Below, in pieces: positions 7,081 through 14,205 of a DNA stretch of 19,266 nucleotides. Both the position numbers and the translations under genes were made by a program. The stretch comes from Pseudomonadota bacterium. GTDB taxonomy: Bacteria > Pseudomonadota > Gammaproteobacteria > Burkholderiales > Burkholderiaceae. The notes under the pieces are model-generated. The model ran no database searches. It was not told the origin of the DNA and was given only the letters and a program-made list of their open reading frames with translations. The stretch spans positions 1 to 19,266 of the forward strand of contig JAEZQX010000249.1 of the NCBI GenBank assembly GCA_023441105.1, given 5' to 3'. The stretch's first letter is position 1; every line of letters starts with the position of its first letter.

Positions 7081-7959
7081 TCAGCCCCGATCCGGCGCCG
7101 ATTCGCTGCGCAGCACCGCATTCACCTCCGCGCCGAGGATCAGCGTCACCGTGCTCAGGTACAGGAAGACCAGGGTCGCGACCAGGCCGGCGAAGCCGCC
7201 GTAGACCAGCAGCAACTCGGCGGCGCTGCGCCAGGTGTAGGACAAGAGGGCCGCCAGGCTGATCCACAACGCCGCGCCGAAAATGGCGCCGGGAAGGACG
7301 CCGCGGAAGGTCTGCGGTATGTCCGGCAGCAGCCCGTACAGCAGCGCATACATGGCGGCCAGCACGATGAACGCCAGGCCGTAGCGCACGCCGCCGCGCA
7401 GCCACCAGGCTTCCGAGCCGACGCCGATCGTGTTCTCCAGGAAGTGCCAGACGTAAGGCATGATCACCACCGAACTGAAGGCCGCGATGCTGGCGCCGCC
7501 GACGACGATCGTGAACAGCGTCACCTTGATGCGCGCCTTCCAGAAGGTCAGCCCGGCTTCGATCCCGTACGCCTTGTTGAGCGCCGTGCGGATCGCCTGC
7601 ACGCCCGAGGAGGCGGTCCAGATGGTGACGAAGAAGCCGATCGCGAGCAGCGCCTGGTTGCGCTGCTTCAGCACCTGGTCGACCACCGGCTGCAGCGCAT
7701 CCTGCACGATGGGCGGGGTGTAGCTGATCACCCGTCCGGCGAGGGCGGCCGCCTCGCCCGGTTTGCCGAGGAATCCGGCAGCCGCCGACACCAGGATCAG
7801 CAGCGGGAACATCGCCAGGATCACCGAGAAAGCGACGCTGCCGGCCTGGTTGGCGCTCTGGTGCACGATGTAGCCCTTCATCGCGAGCAGGAATACGCGC
7901 AACCCGGGCACGCGCAACAGCGCATCCTTGAACCGCCCCGCCACCTCGCGCAGCGTCAT
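7081..7959 (-). CDS. YihY/BrkB-family inner membrane protein
   Basis: This 292-residue polytopic membrane protein belongs to the YihY/virulence factor BrkB family (once mislabelled RNase BN). Family hallmarks are the amphipathic N-terminus, QAGSVAFSVILAMFPLLILVSA (about 38-59), the segment IWTASSGVQAIRTALNKAYGI (about 113-133) and the C-terminal VYGGFAGLVATLVFLYLSTVTLILGAEVNA (about 252-281). Six membrane helices are visible. The function of the family is not settled; transport or membrane-integrity roles have been suggested. The C-terminus is short, ending soon after the last helix. The gene lies between the PanB-like gene and the methyltransferase on the same strand, with gaps of 46 and 66 bp that allow cotranscription. 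Confidence 0.9.
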   Translation of the reverse strand: MTLREVAGRFKDALLRVPGLRVFLLAMKGYIVHQSANQAGSVAFSVILAMFPLLILVSAAAGFLGKPGEAAALAGRVISYTPPIVQDALQPVVDQVLKQRNQALLAIGFFVTIWTASSGVQAIRTALNKAYGIEAGLTFWKARIKVTLFTIVVGGASIAAFSSVVIMPYVWHFLENTIGVGSEAWWLRGGVRYGLAFIVLAAMYALLYGLLPDIPQTFRGVLPGAIFGAALWISLAALLSYTWRSAAELLLVYGGFAGLVATLVFLYLSTVTLILGAEVNAVLRSESAPDRG

Positions 7960-8005
7960 GCTGCCGTCCTGGCGGGCGCGGCCGGGTCCATCACCACCGG
8001 CCGCT

Positions 8006-8908
8006 TCAATCCTGGCGTTCCACGGCTTGCAGGAAAGCGTCGATCAGCCCCGCCGGCGCCTTGATCACGTGCTCCGGACCCGGGAAGCCGCCGGAGCGCA
8101 CGTCCTGCACGAACTCCTTGAAGCCGGCCACCCGTTCGGCCTGCATCTCCTGCTTCATCCGGAACAGGTTGCGGTACTGCTTGGTGTGGCGTGGATAGGG
8201 AGGGGCATTGTTGCCGAGGATATCGTCGGCGAACAGGAACTGGATGTCGCCGCCGCTGCCGGCGCCGATCGACGACGTCAGCAGACTGGTGCGCTTGCTG
8301 ATCTGCGCCAGGAGCTCCGCCGGGATCACTTCGACTTCGACCGCCCAGGCGCCCGCCTTCTCGAGCTTCCTGATTTCGTCGTAGACCCACAGCGCCTCGT
8401 CGATCGTCTTGCCGACCGCCCGCAGCCCGCCCGTCCAGGTACTCTTGCGCGGCACCAGGCCGGCATGACCTTCGATGGGAATGCCGGCTTCCGCGGCCGC
8501 GGCCACGAAGCGGGGCGACCATTGGCACATGATGCCGTCGGCGCCGATCTCCATCGCCTGGTAGCCGATGCGCACCGCCTCGGCCTCGGTCGCCGCGGCG
8601 ACCAGCGGCACCGAGAACGACATGAAGGTGTTCGGCGCCGCCTTGCGGATCGCCGCCGCGAGCTCCGGGCGCTTCGGATCGAAGCGCACCTTCATCAGGT
8701 CAACGCCCGCCTCCTCGGCTGCGGCAGCCTCCTCCGCCGAGAACGGCAGCGTCTCCGTCAGCACGCGCTTGCCCTTGAGGTCGCGCAGGTCCTTGACGGT
8801 GTAGTTGCGCGTGCCATAGGCGCCGCCCAGCGTCATCACCCGCTTGAGACCCCGTTGCGCCGCATCGCGTGGGGGGATGCCGCCATCGCCGGTTGCATGG
8901 GTTGCCAT
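8006..8908 (-). CDS. PanB-like (ketopantoate hydroxymethyltransferase fold) protein with altered metal site
   Basis: The 300-residue sequence follows the PanB barrel (PEP mutase/ICL superfamily). Shared features are the EAGVDLM segment (66-72), IEGHAGLVPRKSTWTGGLRA (145-164, matching GHxGLTPQ...GGYKVQG), VEVEVIPAELLAQI (190-203) with the putative catalytic Glu193, and SIGAGSGGDIQFLFADDILG (213-232). The Mg2+ ligands known from E. coli PanB appear lost. The VGDS strand is KVRFD, the aspartate in LADLPF is Ser in MSFSVPL, and the glutamate in KIEGG is Gln in IMCQWS. It is therefore probably not a biosynthetic ketopantoate enzyme but a paralogue with other lyase/aldolase chemistry. The start ATG 8908 has GAGGAG (8923-8918) 9 nt upstream. 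It lies 116 bp downstream of the LacI-type regulator gene on the same strand. Confidence 0.75.
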   Translation of the reverse strand: MATHATGDGGIPPRDAAQRGLKRVMTLGGAYGTRNYTVKDLRDLKGKRVLTETLPFSAEEAAAAEEAGVDLMKVRFDPKRPELAAAIRKAAPNTFMSFSVPLVAAATEAEAVRIGYQAMEIGADGIMCQWSPRFVAAAAEAGIPIEGHAGLVPRKSTWTGGLRAVGKTIDEALWVYDEIRKLEKAGAWAVEVEVIPAELLAQISKRTSLLTSSIGAGSGGDIQFLFADDILGNNAPPYPRHTKQYRNLFRMKQEMQAERVAGFKEFVQDVRSGGFPGPEHVIKAPAGLIDAFLQAVERQD

Positions 8909-8917
8909 CTATAGGTT

Positions 8918-8923
8918 CTCCTC
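8918..8923 (-). promoter_or_regulatory. Ribosome binding site of the PanB-like gene
   Basis: GAGGAG on the minus strand lies 9 nt before the ATG at 8908 and supports that start. The rest of the 116-bp gap (8909-9024) shows only short inverted repeats such as ATCC-GCC-GGAT and no convincing promoter. Confidence 0.6.
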
Positions 8924-9024
8924 ACTTGGTTGCAAGAATTCGGCAGAGGAGGATGTTAACGTCGATCACCAGCCACCGCGCCACGCCAACCCGCATGACC
9001 GGGATCGAATCCGCCGGATGGAGA

Positions 9025-10038
9025 TCAGAGGCTGTCGCGCTCGATCACTTCGTAGCCCACGTCCACCGCCCGCTTCACGGGCACCTCGCCGGCGAGCCTC
9101 GCCAGCAGGAGCCGGGCGGCCATCCTGCCCATTTCATAGCTGCGGATGTCGATGGTGGTGAGGGCAGGCTTGAGCTCACGGCCGACTTCGGCATTTCCGA
9201 AGCCGCAGATCGCCACGTCGCCCGGAACATCCAAGCCGCGACGATGGCATTCGAACATGGCGCCCGCTGCGTACACGTCGGTGGCGGCAATCACGGCCGT
9301 CAGCCCCGGCCACTTGGCCAGCAATTCCGTCAGTCCGATCCGACCGCCAGCGAAACCCATCACCTCGGGCAGATAAGCCACGCGGTCCGAAGGCAGTCCG
9401 GCCCGCTCCAGGGTCTGGCGGATGCCGTCGAGCCGCTGCTGATGCCGCTGCACCGGCGACGGGGGATGCGCGATATAGCCGATCTCGCGGTGCCCTTTCG
9501 CGACCACCAGCTCGGCGAGCTCGCGGGCGGCGTCGAAGTTGGCGTAGCCCACCGCCATGTCAATGAACGGTCCCTGCTTCTCCCATGTTTCCACGACAGG
9601 CACGCCGGCAGCGCGCAGCATCGAGACCGTCTTGCGGGTGTGGCGCGCCCCGGTCAGGATGACGCCATCCGGCCGGCGTCGAAGGAATGTCTCAACCACC
9701 CGCTGCTCGTCCTGCGAGCCATAACCCGAGTCCGCCAGCATCAGCTGATACTCCTGCTCCCGCAGTTCGTCCATCGTGCCTTGCAGGGTGGCATGGAAAT
9801 ACGAGCTCGACAGCGACGGCACGACAGCGACGATCACCTTCGACTTGCCGGATGCCAGGTTGCCCGCCACGTCGTTCAGGACATACCCGAGGCGAGTGGC
9901 CGCCGCCAGGACCCGCTTGCGCGTGGCTGCGGCCACGCGCTCCGGGCGCCGGTAGACGTTCGAGACGGTCATCTCGGACACGCCCGCCAGCCGAGCGACG
10001 TCGCTCATGGTGATCCAGCCGGGCTTGGTCGACCTCAC
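9025..10038 (-). CDS. LacI-family transcriptional regulator (GntR/IdnR-like)
   Basis: This 337-residue repressor-type protein has an N-terminal LacI helix-turn-helix TMSDVARLAGVSEMTVSNVYR (about 10-30) and the hinge-helix region NDVAGNLASGK. A periplasmic-binding-protein-like sensor domain follows (VIVAVVPSLSSSYF, DGVILTGARHT, AVGYANFDAARE, DVAICGFGNAEVG). The wording is closest to E. coli GntR/IdnR-type members (HT-R-T-M-L, VGFxNFEAAR, AGAxFECxRxGL). The GTG at 10038-10036 overlaps the TGA of the DapA-like gene (GTGA), so coupling is likely. An alternative ATG at 10008 would remove 10 residues before the HTH. It probably senses an intermediate of the locus and acts at the dyad in the 12010-12226 region; as third gene of the minus arm it would then be autoregulated. 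Confidence 0.88.
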   Translation of the reverse strand: MRSTKPGWITMSDVARLAGVSEMTVSNVYRRPERVAAATRKRVLAAATRLGYVLNDVAGNLASGKSKVIVAVVPSLSSSYFHATLQGTMDELREQEYQLMLADSGYGSQDEQRVVETFLRRRPDGVILTGARHTRKTVSMLRAAGVPVVETWEKQGPFIDMAVGYANFDAARELAELVVAKGHREIGYIAHPPSPVQRHQQRLDGIRQTLERAGLPSDRVAYLPEVMGFAGGRIGLTELLAKWPGLTAVIAATDVYAAGAMFECHRRGLDVPGDVAICGFGNAEVGRELKPALTTIDIRSYEMGRMAARLLLARLAGEVPVKRAVDVGYEVIERDSL

Positions 10039-10934
10039 GGCAACCGGCGCCTGCCCGCGACGGCCTGGCTGACAATCGCCGAGACTCGCTCGCGATCGAC
10101 GCCGGTGAGCGCGGATCGCGGCGACCGGGGCGCCTCCGGGAACCCCGTCAGCAGGGACGCGGCAAGCTTGATGTTCTGAACCAGGAGCGGCGAAACATCG
10201 AGCTGGAAAAGCGGAGACAGCCATCGATACCACTGAACCGCCTCGTCGTATCGCTGATCCGTCCAGGCGCGATGGAACGCCACGCATTCCGCCGGCACGG
10301 CGTTGCCGAGCCCGGCCACGAGGCCATCGGCGCCGAGTGCCAGGGCCTCCAATGCAAACTCATCGCCAGAGAGGATGCTGCAGCGTGAACCGAAGGCGCT
10401 CTTCCATTGCGGTATGCGTGCGGTCAGCTCGGCTGCTTCCTTGACACCCACCCAGCATGGATCGCCGGCGACCCGCTCGGCCAGCTGCGGTGCGAAATCA
10501 CAGCCGAACGTGGCGGGCTTGTTGAAAACCATCGTCGGCAGGCCCGACTCGGCCATCGCTGCAATGACGTGCTCGACCAGCTCCGCCCCCGTGGGTCGAT
10601 AGAGCACGGGAGGGAACAGCAGCAAGGCAGTCGCGCCACACTCCCGCAAGGAACGCAGCCGGACCCAATCCTGGGCCAGCCCCGTGCCGACGCTGGCCGC
10701 AATCACCGGCGCCGGCAGGTCGCCCACGGCGGAACGGGCACAGCGCACGAGCTCCAGCTTCTCGTCGTCGGACAAGGATCCGGCTTCGCCGAGCGTCGAG
10801 CCGACGATCACGCCGTGGACGCCGCTGGCGAGCATGAGGCGGACATGGCGTTCGAAGGCTTGAAGATCGACCTTCGCCGCTTCGTCGAACGGCGTCAGCA
10901 ACGACGGCAGGACGCCGCCGATCGCGTGGCTCAC
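10035..10934 (-). CDS. DapA-superfamily (dihydrodipicolinate synthase/N-acetylneuraminate lyase) aldolase-like protein
   Basis: This 299-residue TIM-barrel protein belongs to the class I aldolase/hydratase group that includes DapA, NanA and KDG dehydratases. The N-terminal GGVLPSLLTPFDE, the pyruvate-binding loop GSTLGEAGSLS (45-55, for GTTGE-S), and WVGVKEAA with Schiff-base Lys165 are clear. The catalytic tyrosine of the YNxP motif is Phe here (VFNKP, Phe137), which predicts altered proton transfer. The start is GTG at 10934, 7 nt after the dioxygenase stop and with only a weak GGATGA upstream. It sits between the dioxygenase and the regulator in a tightly packed unit. It is probably a catabolic lyase or dehydratase on a 2-oxo acid rather than the lysine-pathway enzyme. 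Confidence 0.88.
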   Translation of the reverse strand: MSHAIGGVLPSLLTPFDEAAKVDLQAFERHVRLMLASGVHGVIVGSTLGEAGSLSDDEKLELVRCARSAVGDLPAPVIAASVGTGLAQDWVRLRSLRECGATALLLFPPVLYRPTGAELVEHVIAAMAESGLPTMVFNKPATFGCDFAPQLAERVAGDPCWVGVKEAAELTARIPQWKSAFGSRCSILSGDEFALEALALGADGLVAGLGNAVPAECVAFHRAWTDQRYDEAVQWYRWLSPLFQLDVSPLLVQNIKLAASLLTGFPEAPRSPRSALTGVDRERVSAIVSQAVAGRRRLP

Positions 10935-10941
10935 GGTCGGG

Positions 10942-12009
10942 TCATCCGAGCTCGTCGAGATCGAGCTCGACCGGATCTACACCCGGGTAGGCGTGGCGCC
11001 GCCACATCCATGAGCGCAGGAGCTGCCGCTCCATGCCCGGTCTCTCATCGTCGATGTAGGCGGTGCGGGAATGCAGGGTCGCCAGGTTGTTGGCGATGAG
11101 CACTTCGCCCCGCTGCAGCTTGTAGCGGAACAGGAGCTCCTCGCGCTGCATCAGCTCGTCCAGGACATCGAATGCCGTTGCCGCCTCCGCCGGAAGAACG
11201 ACTCCGGCCTTGGCCGCGCCCTGCTCCAGGAACTCCCGGTTGTAGCGCATGAAGAGCTCGGCGCCCTGCCGCTGGAAGATCGGATAACGCACCGGGCGAT
11301 CCTTGGCACCGGCGCGCGTCTGCAACTGTGGCTTGTCGGCATGGAACTCGCCATACAGTACGTCGAGCAGGTCGGGATGCCTCGCCAGCAGCTCGTTGTG
11401 CAAGGTGTAGGCCGAGACGAGCACGCTCTCGCCGCCCTGCTTGGCCGCTCGCAGGCAGGTCAGGCCGATATAGTTCGGCGGCCGGGGCTCGAGCACGCCG
11501 TTGTCCGAATGAAAGGCGAAGAAGCGGTTGGTCTGGCTGATCCGGTAAGGATCTCCATCGCTGCGCTTCTGGTCCTTGAGCAACTCCACCCGCAGCCCCG
11601 TGTAGTTCTGCCGGATCACCTTGCCGAGATAGTTGCTGACCACCCAGGCGAGGATCTGCGCTTCGTCGAACGACATCTCGTCGAACGGAAGACCACGCAG
11701 GACGAAGAAGCCGATCCCATGGTCGAGCCTTGCCCTCAATGCCGGGATGACCCGGGCAAAGGCCGGCAAGCGCATGTCCTCCTGTTCGACGGTCGCGAGG
11801 CTGAACTGGTTCGCCCGGATGTGCTCGAGCGCGTGGCGGATCTCGATCCTCGCCTCGTCGCCCAGATCGTGGAAGAGTTCATCCTCGCGCCGCGCCAGGC
11901 CCTCTGCAGACCAGGCACGGGGAAAGTGACTCAGCGCGCGCAGCGGCTCGCGGCGCAGGGGTGCCGCAAGGCCGTAGTCGACATCGAAGGTTGACGGTAA
12001 AGCGCTCAC
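10942..12009 (-). CDS. TauD/TfdA-family Fe(II)/2-oxoglutarate-dependent dioxygenase
   Basis: The protein has 355 residues from the GTG at 12009. The facial triad is visible as FAFHSDNG (His167, Asp169) and the distal histidine in ATLHSRTAYID (His313); an arginine about 15-19 residues later (RQLLRSWMWRR) would bind 2-oxoglutarate. GIGFFVLRGLP (about 98-108) is the usual TauD strand and QGGESVLVSAYTLHNEL the segment after the HxD motif. The GTG is favoured because AGGAG (12020-12016) lies 6 nt upstream; an in-frame ATG at 12051 has no ribosome binding site. Such enzymes hydroxylate an sp3 carbon, often releasing sulfite, an ether or an amine. It is the first gene of the minus arm and may make the opening oxidation of the substrate. 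Confidence 0.9.
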   Translation of the reverse strand: MSALPSTFDVDYGLAAPLRREPLRALSHFPRAWSAEGLARREDELFHDLGDEARIEIRHALEHIRANQFSLATVEQEDMRLPAFARVIPALRARLDHGIGFFVLRGLPFDEMSFDEAQILAWVVSNYLGKVIRQNYTGLRVELLKDQKRSDGDPYRISQTNRFFAFHSDNGVLEPRPPNYIGLTCLRAAKQGGESVLVSAYTLHNELLARHPDLLDVLYGEFHADKPQLQTRAGAKDRPVRYPIFQRQGAELFMRYNREFLEQGAAKAGVVLPAEAATAFDVLDELMQREELLFRYKLQRGEVLIANNLATLHSRTAYIDDERPGMERQLLRSWMWRRHAYPGVDPVELDLDELG

Positions 12010-12015
12010 CGGTAT

Positions 12016-12020
12016 CTCCT
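12016..12020 (-). promoter_or_regulatory. Ribosome binding site that fixes the GTG start of the dioxygenase
   Basis: AGGAG on the minus strand with a 6-nt spacer to the GTG at 12009-12007. The ATG 42 nt further upstream (12051) lacks any such signal, so the shorter protein is preferred. Confidence 0.6.
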
Positions 12021-12032
12021 GATCGTAGTGTC

Positions 12033-12061
12033 GGGCGATCGCCCCTTGCATCGAACTGCAA
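12033..12061. promoter_or_regulatory. Two adjacent dyads in the divergent promoter region
   Basis: GGGCGATCGCCC (12033-12044) is a perfect 12-bp palindrome. TTGCA-N6-TGCAA (12046-12061) is a perfect 5-bp inverted repeat next to it. Both lie just upstream of the dioxygenase gene and could be protein-binding sites, but GC-rich palindromes of this size also occur by chance. Confidence 0.3.
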
Positions 12062-12075
12062 CGCGGCCAAGGGTA

Positions 12076-12103
12076 GTGACATCCGCGAGTTTAGCGCTAA
12101 AAT
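12076..12103 (+). promoter_or_regulatory. Predicted sigma-70 promoter of the plus-strand catabolic operon
   Basis: GTGACA (12076-12081, 5/6 to TTGACA), a 16-bp spacer and TAAAAT (12098-12103, 5/6 to TATAAT). Transcription would start near 12110, giving a leader of about 117 nt before the TTG at 12227. This is the most AT-rich stretch in the neighbourhood. Confidence 0.6.
12090..12101. promoter_or_regulatory. Candidate LacI-family operator overlapping the promoter
   Basis: TTTAGCGCTAAA is a perfect 12-bp palindrome with a central CG, the usual symmetry of LacI-family operators. It lies between the -35 and -10 elements and overlaps the -10, so a bound repressor would block RNA polymerase. The obvious candidate protein is the LacI-type regulator at 9025-10038. 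I saw no second full copy in the other gaps. Confidence 0.55.
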
Positions 12104-12215
12104 GAAAATAGCGGCACCGTGACACCGGCCATTGCCTGGCTGGGCGTCGCCTGCGTCTGCCGGCAGCGTGAGGGGCGATCTTCCCGCTGATTCCGGCCCC
12201 GCCGTGGCCCCGAAT

Positions 12216-12219
12216 GGAG
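12216..12219 (+). promoter_or_regulatory. Ribosome binding site that fixes the TTG start of the carbamoylase-like gene
   Basis: GGAG with a 7-nt spacer to TTG 12227-12229. No in-frame ATG exists at the N-terminus, and the ATG at 12214 is out of frame. Confidence 0.6.
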
Positions 12220-12226
12220 CATCGCG

Positions 12227-13138
12227 TTGAAGAGAATCGTCGTTGCGGCTGCTGCGCAGATGGGACCCGTGCCTCGTGCCGCTTCGCGCCACGAAACCGT
12301 CGCTCGCCTGCGCGCCCTGCTCGCCCGCGCAGCGGCCTATGGCGCCCAGTTCGTGGTCTTCCCGGAACTGGCATTGACCACCTTCTTTCCCCGCTGGCTG
12401 ATCCAGGACCCGGCGGAACTCGACAGCTTCTTCGAGGACGCGATGCCGAACGCCTCGGTCCAGCCGCTGTTCGACGACGCGCGACGATTGGGCGTCGGTT
12501 TCTACCTTGGCTATGCGGAGCGGATTGCCGGCGATTCCGGAACCCGCCGCTACAACACCTCCGTCCTCGTCGGTCCGGATGGACGTCTGATCGGCAGGTA
12601 TCGCAAGGTCCACCTGCCGGGCTTCCATGAGCCGCAATCGGATCGCTCCCTGCAGCACCTGGAGAAGCGCTACTTCACTCCCGGGGATCTCGGCTTTCCG
12701 GTCTTCGAGGCATTCGGCGGCCGGATCGGGATGTGCATCTGCAACGACCGGCGCTGGCCAGAGACGTACCGCATGCTCGCGCTCCAGGGAGCGGAGTTGA
12801 TCGCACTCGGCTATAACACGCCGGTCGAATATTCGCCCGACCCGAAGCAACAGATGCTGTCCGACTTCCACAACCACCTGGTGATGCAGGCCGGCGCCTA
12901 CCAGAACGCGTCATGGATCATCGGCGTTGCGAAGGCTGGACATGAGGAGGGGAGCAACCTCATTGGCGGCAGCGTGATCATCGCTCCCTCCGGCGAGATC
13001 GTCGCGCAGGCTCGCACCCTCGAGGACGAGGTCATCGTCGCGGAGTGCGACCTCGAAGCGGCGGCCGCCTACAAGCGCGACATGTTCGACCTGGCGCGCC
13101 ATCGCCGCCCCGATCAGTACGGCCTGCTGGTTCGATGA
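12227..13138 (+). CDS. N-carbamoyl-D-amino-acid hydrolase-like carbon-nitrogen hydrolase
   Basis: This 303-residue nitrilase-superfamily enzyme closely resembles D-carbamoylases, which turn N-carbamoyl-D-amino acids into D-amino acids, CO2 and ammonia. The triad falls at Glu47 (FPELALTTFFPRW), Lys127 (YRKVHLPG) and Cys172 (CICNDRRWPET), the same residue numbers as known for the Agrobacterium enzyme. HLEKRYFTPGDLGFPV, GYNTP and MQAGAYQNASW are further shared stretches. No signal peptide is seen, so it is cytoplasmic. The start is TTG 12227 with GGAG 7 nt upstream, and the protein then has the normal length for the family. It is the first gene of the plus arm, 64 bp before a Bug receptor. An amidase acting on another N-carbamoyl or amide compound is possible. 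Confidence 0.88.
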   Translation: MKRIVVAAAAQMGPVPRAASRHETVARLRALLARAAAYGAQFVVFPELALTTFFPRWLIQDPAELDSFFEDAMPNASVQPLFDDARRLGVGFYLGYAERIAGDSGTRRYNTSVLVGPDGRLIGRYRKVHLPGFHEPQSDRSLQHLEKRYFTPGDLGFPVFEAFGGRIGMCICNDRRWPETYRMLALQGAELIALGYNTPVEYSPDPKQQMLSDFHNHLVMQAGAYQNASWIIGVAKAGHEEGSNLIGGSVIIAPSGEIVAQARTLEDEVIVAECDLEAAAAYKRDMFDLARHRRPDQYGLLVR

Positions 13139-13202
13139 GCTTCGAGCCTCCATCCGATACCCATCCCCTCAGTCGCTCAGCCCCCCTCGTAAAGGAGCAT
13201 CC

Positions 13203-14192
13203 ATGATCCCGACCTCCCTTGTTGCGCGTGCTCGGCCATTGCTCATCGCCAGCCTGCTGGTCGCCGCGGCGCCGGCGCTCGGCGATGGCCCGGCCAAGGA
13301 CTTTCCCCGCCAGACGGTCACCATCACCGTCGCCTACGCTGCCGGAGGCGCCACCGACATCACGACTCGCGCCATCGCCCAGGAGCTCACCAAGCTCTGG
13401 GGTCAATCCGTCGTCGTCGAGAATCGCCCCGGCGCGGGCGGCAACATCGGTGCATCGCAGATCGCGCGCGCCAAGCCGGACGGCTACAACCTGATCATGG
13501 TGGCGCCGGCGCACACGGTGAATGCAACCCTGTATCCCCATCCCGGATACGAGCCCCTGAAGGATTTCACGCCCATCGGGCAGGTCACCGTCATGACGAA
13601 CATGGTGGTTGCCCATCCGTCGTTCCCGGCGAAGTCGATCAAGGAGCTTCTCGAGATGTCGAAGAAGCCGGACGCGGTGGCCTACGCATCCGGCGGCGTC
13701 GGCACGTCGGAGCACATGGCAGCGGAGCTCTTCCAGTACAAGACCGGGGTCAAGTTGACCCACGTGCCATACAAGGGCACCGGCCAGGTGATCCCCGACC
13801 TGCTCTCGGGCCAGGTGAAGCTGGCATTCGCCAACATGCCGGCGCTCCTGCCGCACATCCAGCGGGGCAACCTCAAGCCGCTGGCCGTCAGTACGGCCAA
13901 GCGGTCGAGCGCCCTGCCCGACGTGCCGACAGTCGACGAAGCGGGCGTACCCGGCTACGAGGTGATCGTGTGGCTCGGCCTGCTTGCCCCCGCTGGTACG
14001 CCGGCCGACGTGGTGGAGAAGATCAACGCCGATCTGGCCACCGTCCTGAAGGTGCCGGCGATCAAGGAGAAGTTCGCCGCCATGGGGATGGAGCCATCGC
14101 ATTCGTCGCCGGCAGAGTTCCGCAAGCTGCTCGAATCCGAGATCGAGAAGTACGCGACGGTCATCAAGGCGGCCAACCTCAAGATCGAATGA
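13203..14192 (+). CDS. Bug-family periplasmic substrate-binding protein
   Basis: This 329-residue exported receptor belongs to the Bug/TctC family, the second in the window. The signal peptide spans about residues 1-27, ending APALG-DG. The mature part shows FPRQTVTITVAYAAGGATD, VENRPGAGGNIGASQIARAKPDGYNL, VPYKGTGQVIPDLLSGQV and LPDVPTVDEAGVPGYE, all family landmarks. AAAGGAG ends 5-6 nt before ATG 13203, the best ribosome binding site in this operon. It follows the carbamoylase-like gene by 64 bp and precedes the FAD oxidoreductase by 13 bp, so it probably binds the compound degraded here, with membrane components supplied from elsewhere. It differs clearly in sequence from the receptor at 4100-5101, so a recent duplication is unlikely. 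Confidence 0.92.
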   Translation: MIPTSLVARARPLLIASLLVAAAPALGDGPAKDFPRQTVTITVAYAAGGATDITTRAIAQELTKLWGQSVVVENRPGAGGNIGASQIARAKPDGYNLIMVAPAHTVNATLYPHPGYEPLKDFTPIGQVTVMTNMVVAHPSFPAKSIKELLEMSKKPDAVAYASGGVGTSEHMAAELFQYKTGVKLTHVPYKGTGQVIPDLLSGQVKLAFANMPALLPHIQRGNLKPLAVSTAKRSSALPDVPTVDEAGVPGYEVIVWLGLLAPAGTPADVVEKINADLATVLKVPAIKEKFAAMGMEPSHSSPAEFRKLLESEIEKYATVIKAANLKIE

Positions 14193-14205
14193 CCGGGACC
14201 GCTCG

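Noticed and set aside
6259..8064. A 601-codon open frame on the plus strand across the methyltransferase and YihY genes
   Set aside because: It crosses two well-supported minus-strand genes and their gap, with low-complexity Arg/Asp/Gln composition and no recognisable motif.
12010..12051. ATG start at 12051 for the dioxygenase
   Set aside because: No ribosome binding site precedes it, and the extra 14 residues run over palindromes in the promoter region; the GTG at 12009 has AGGAG at 6 nt.
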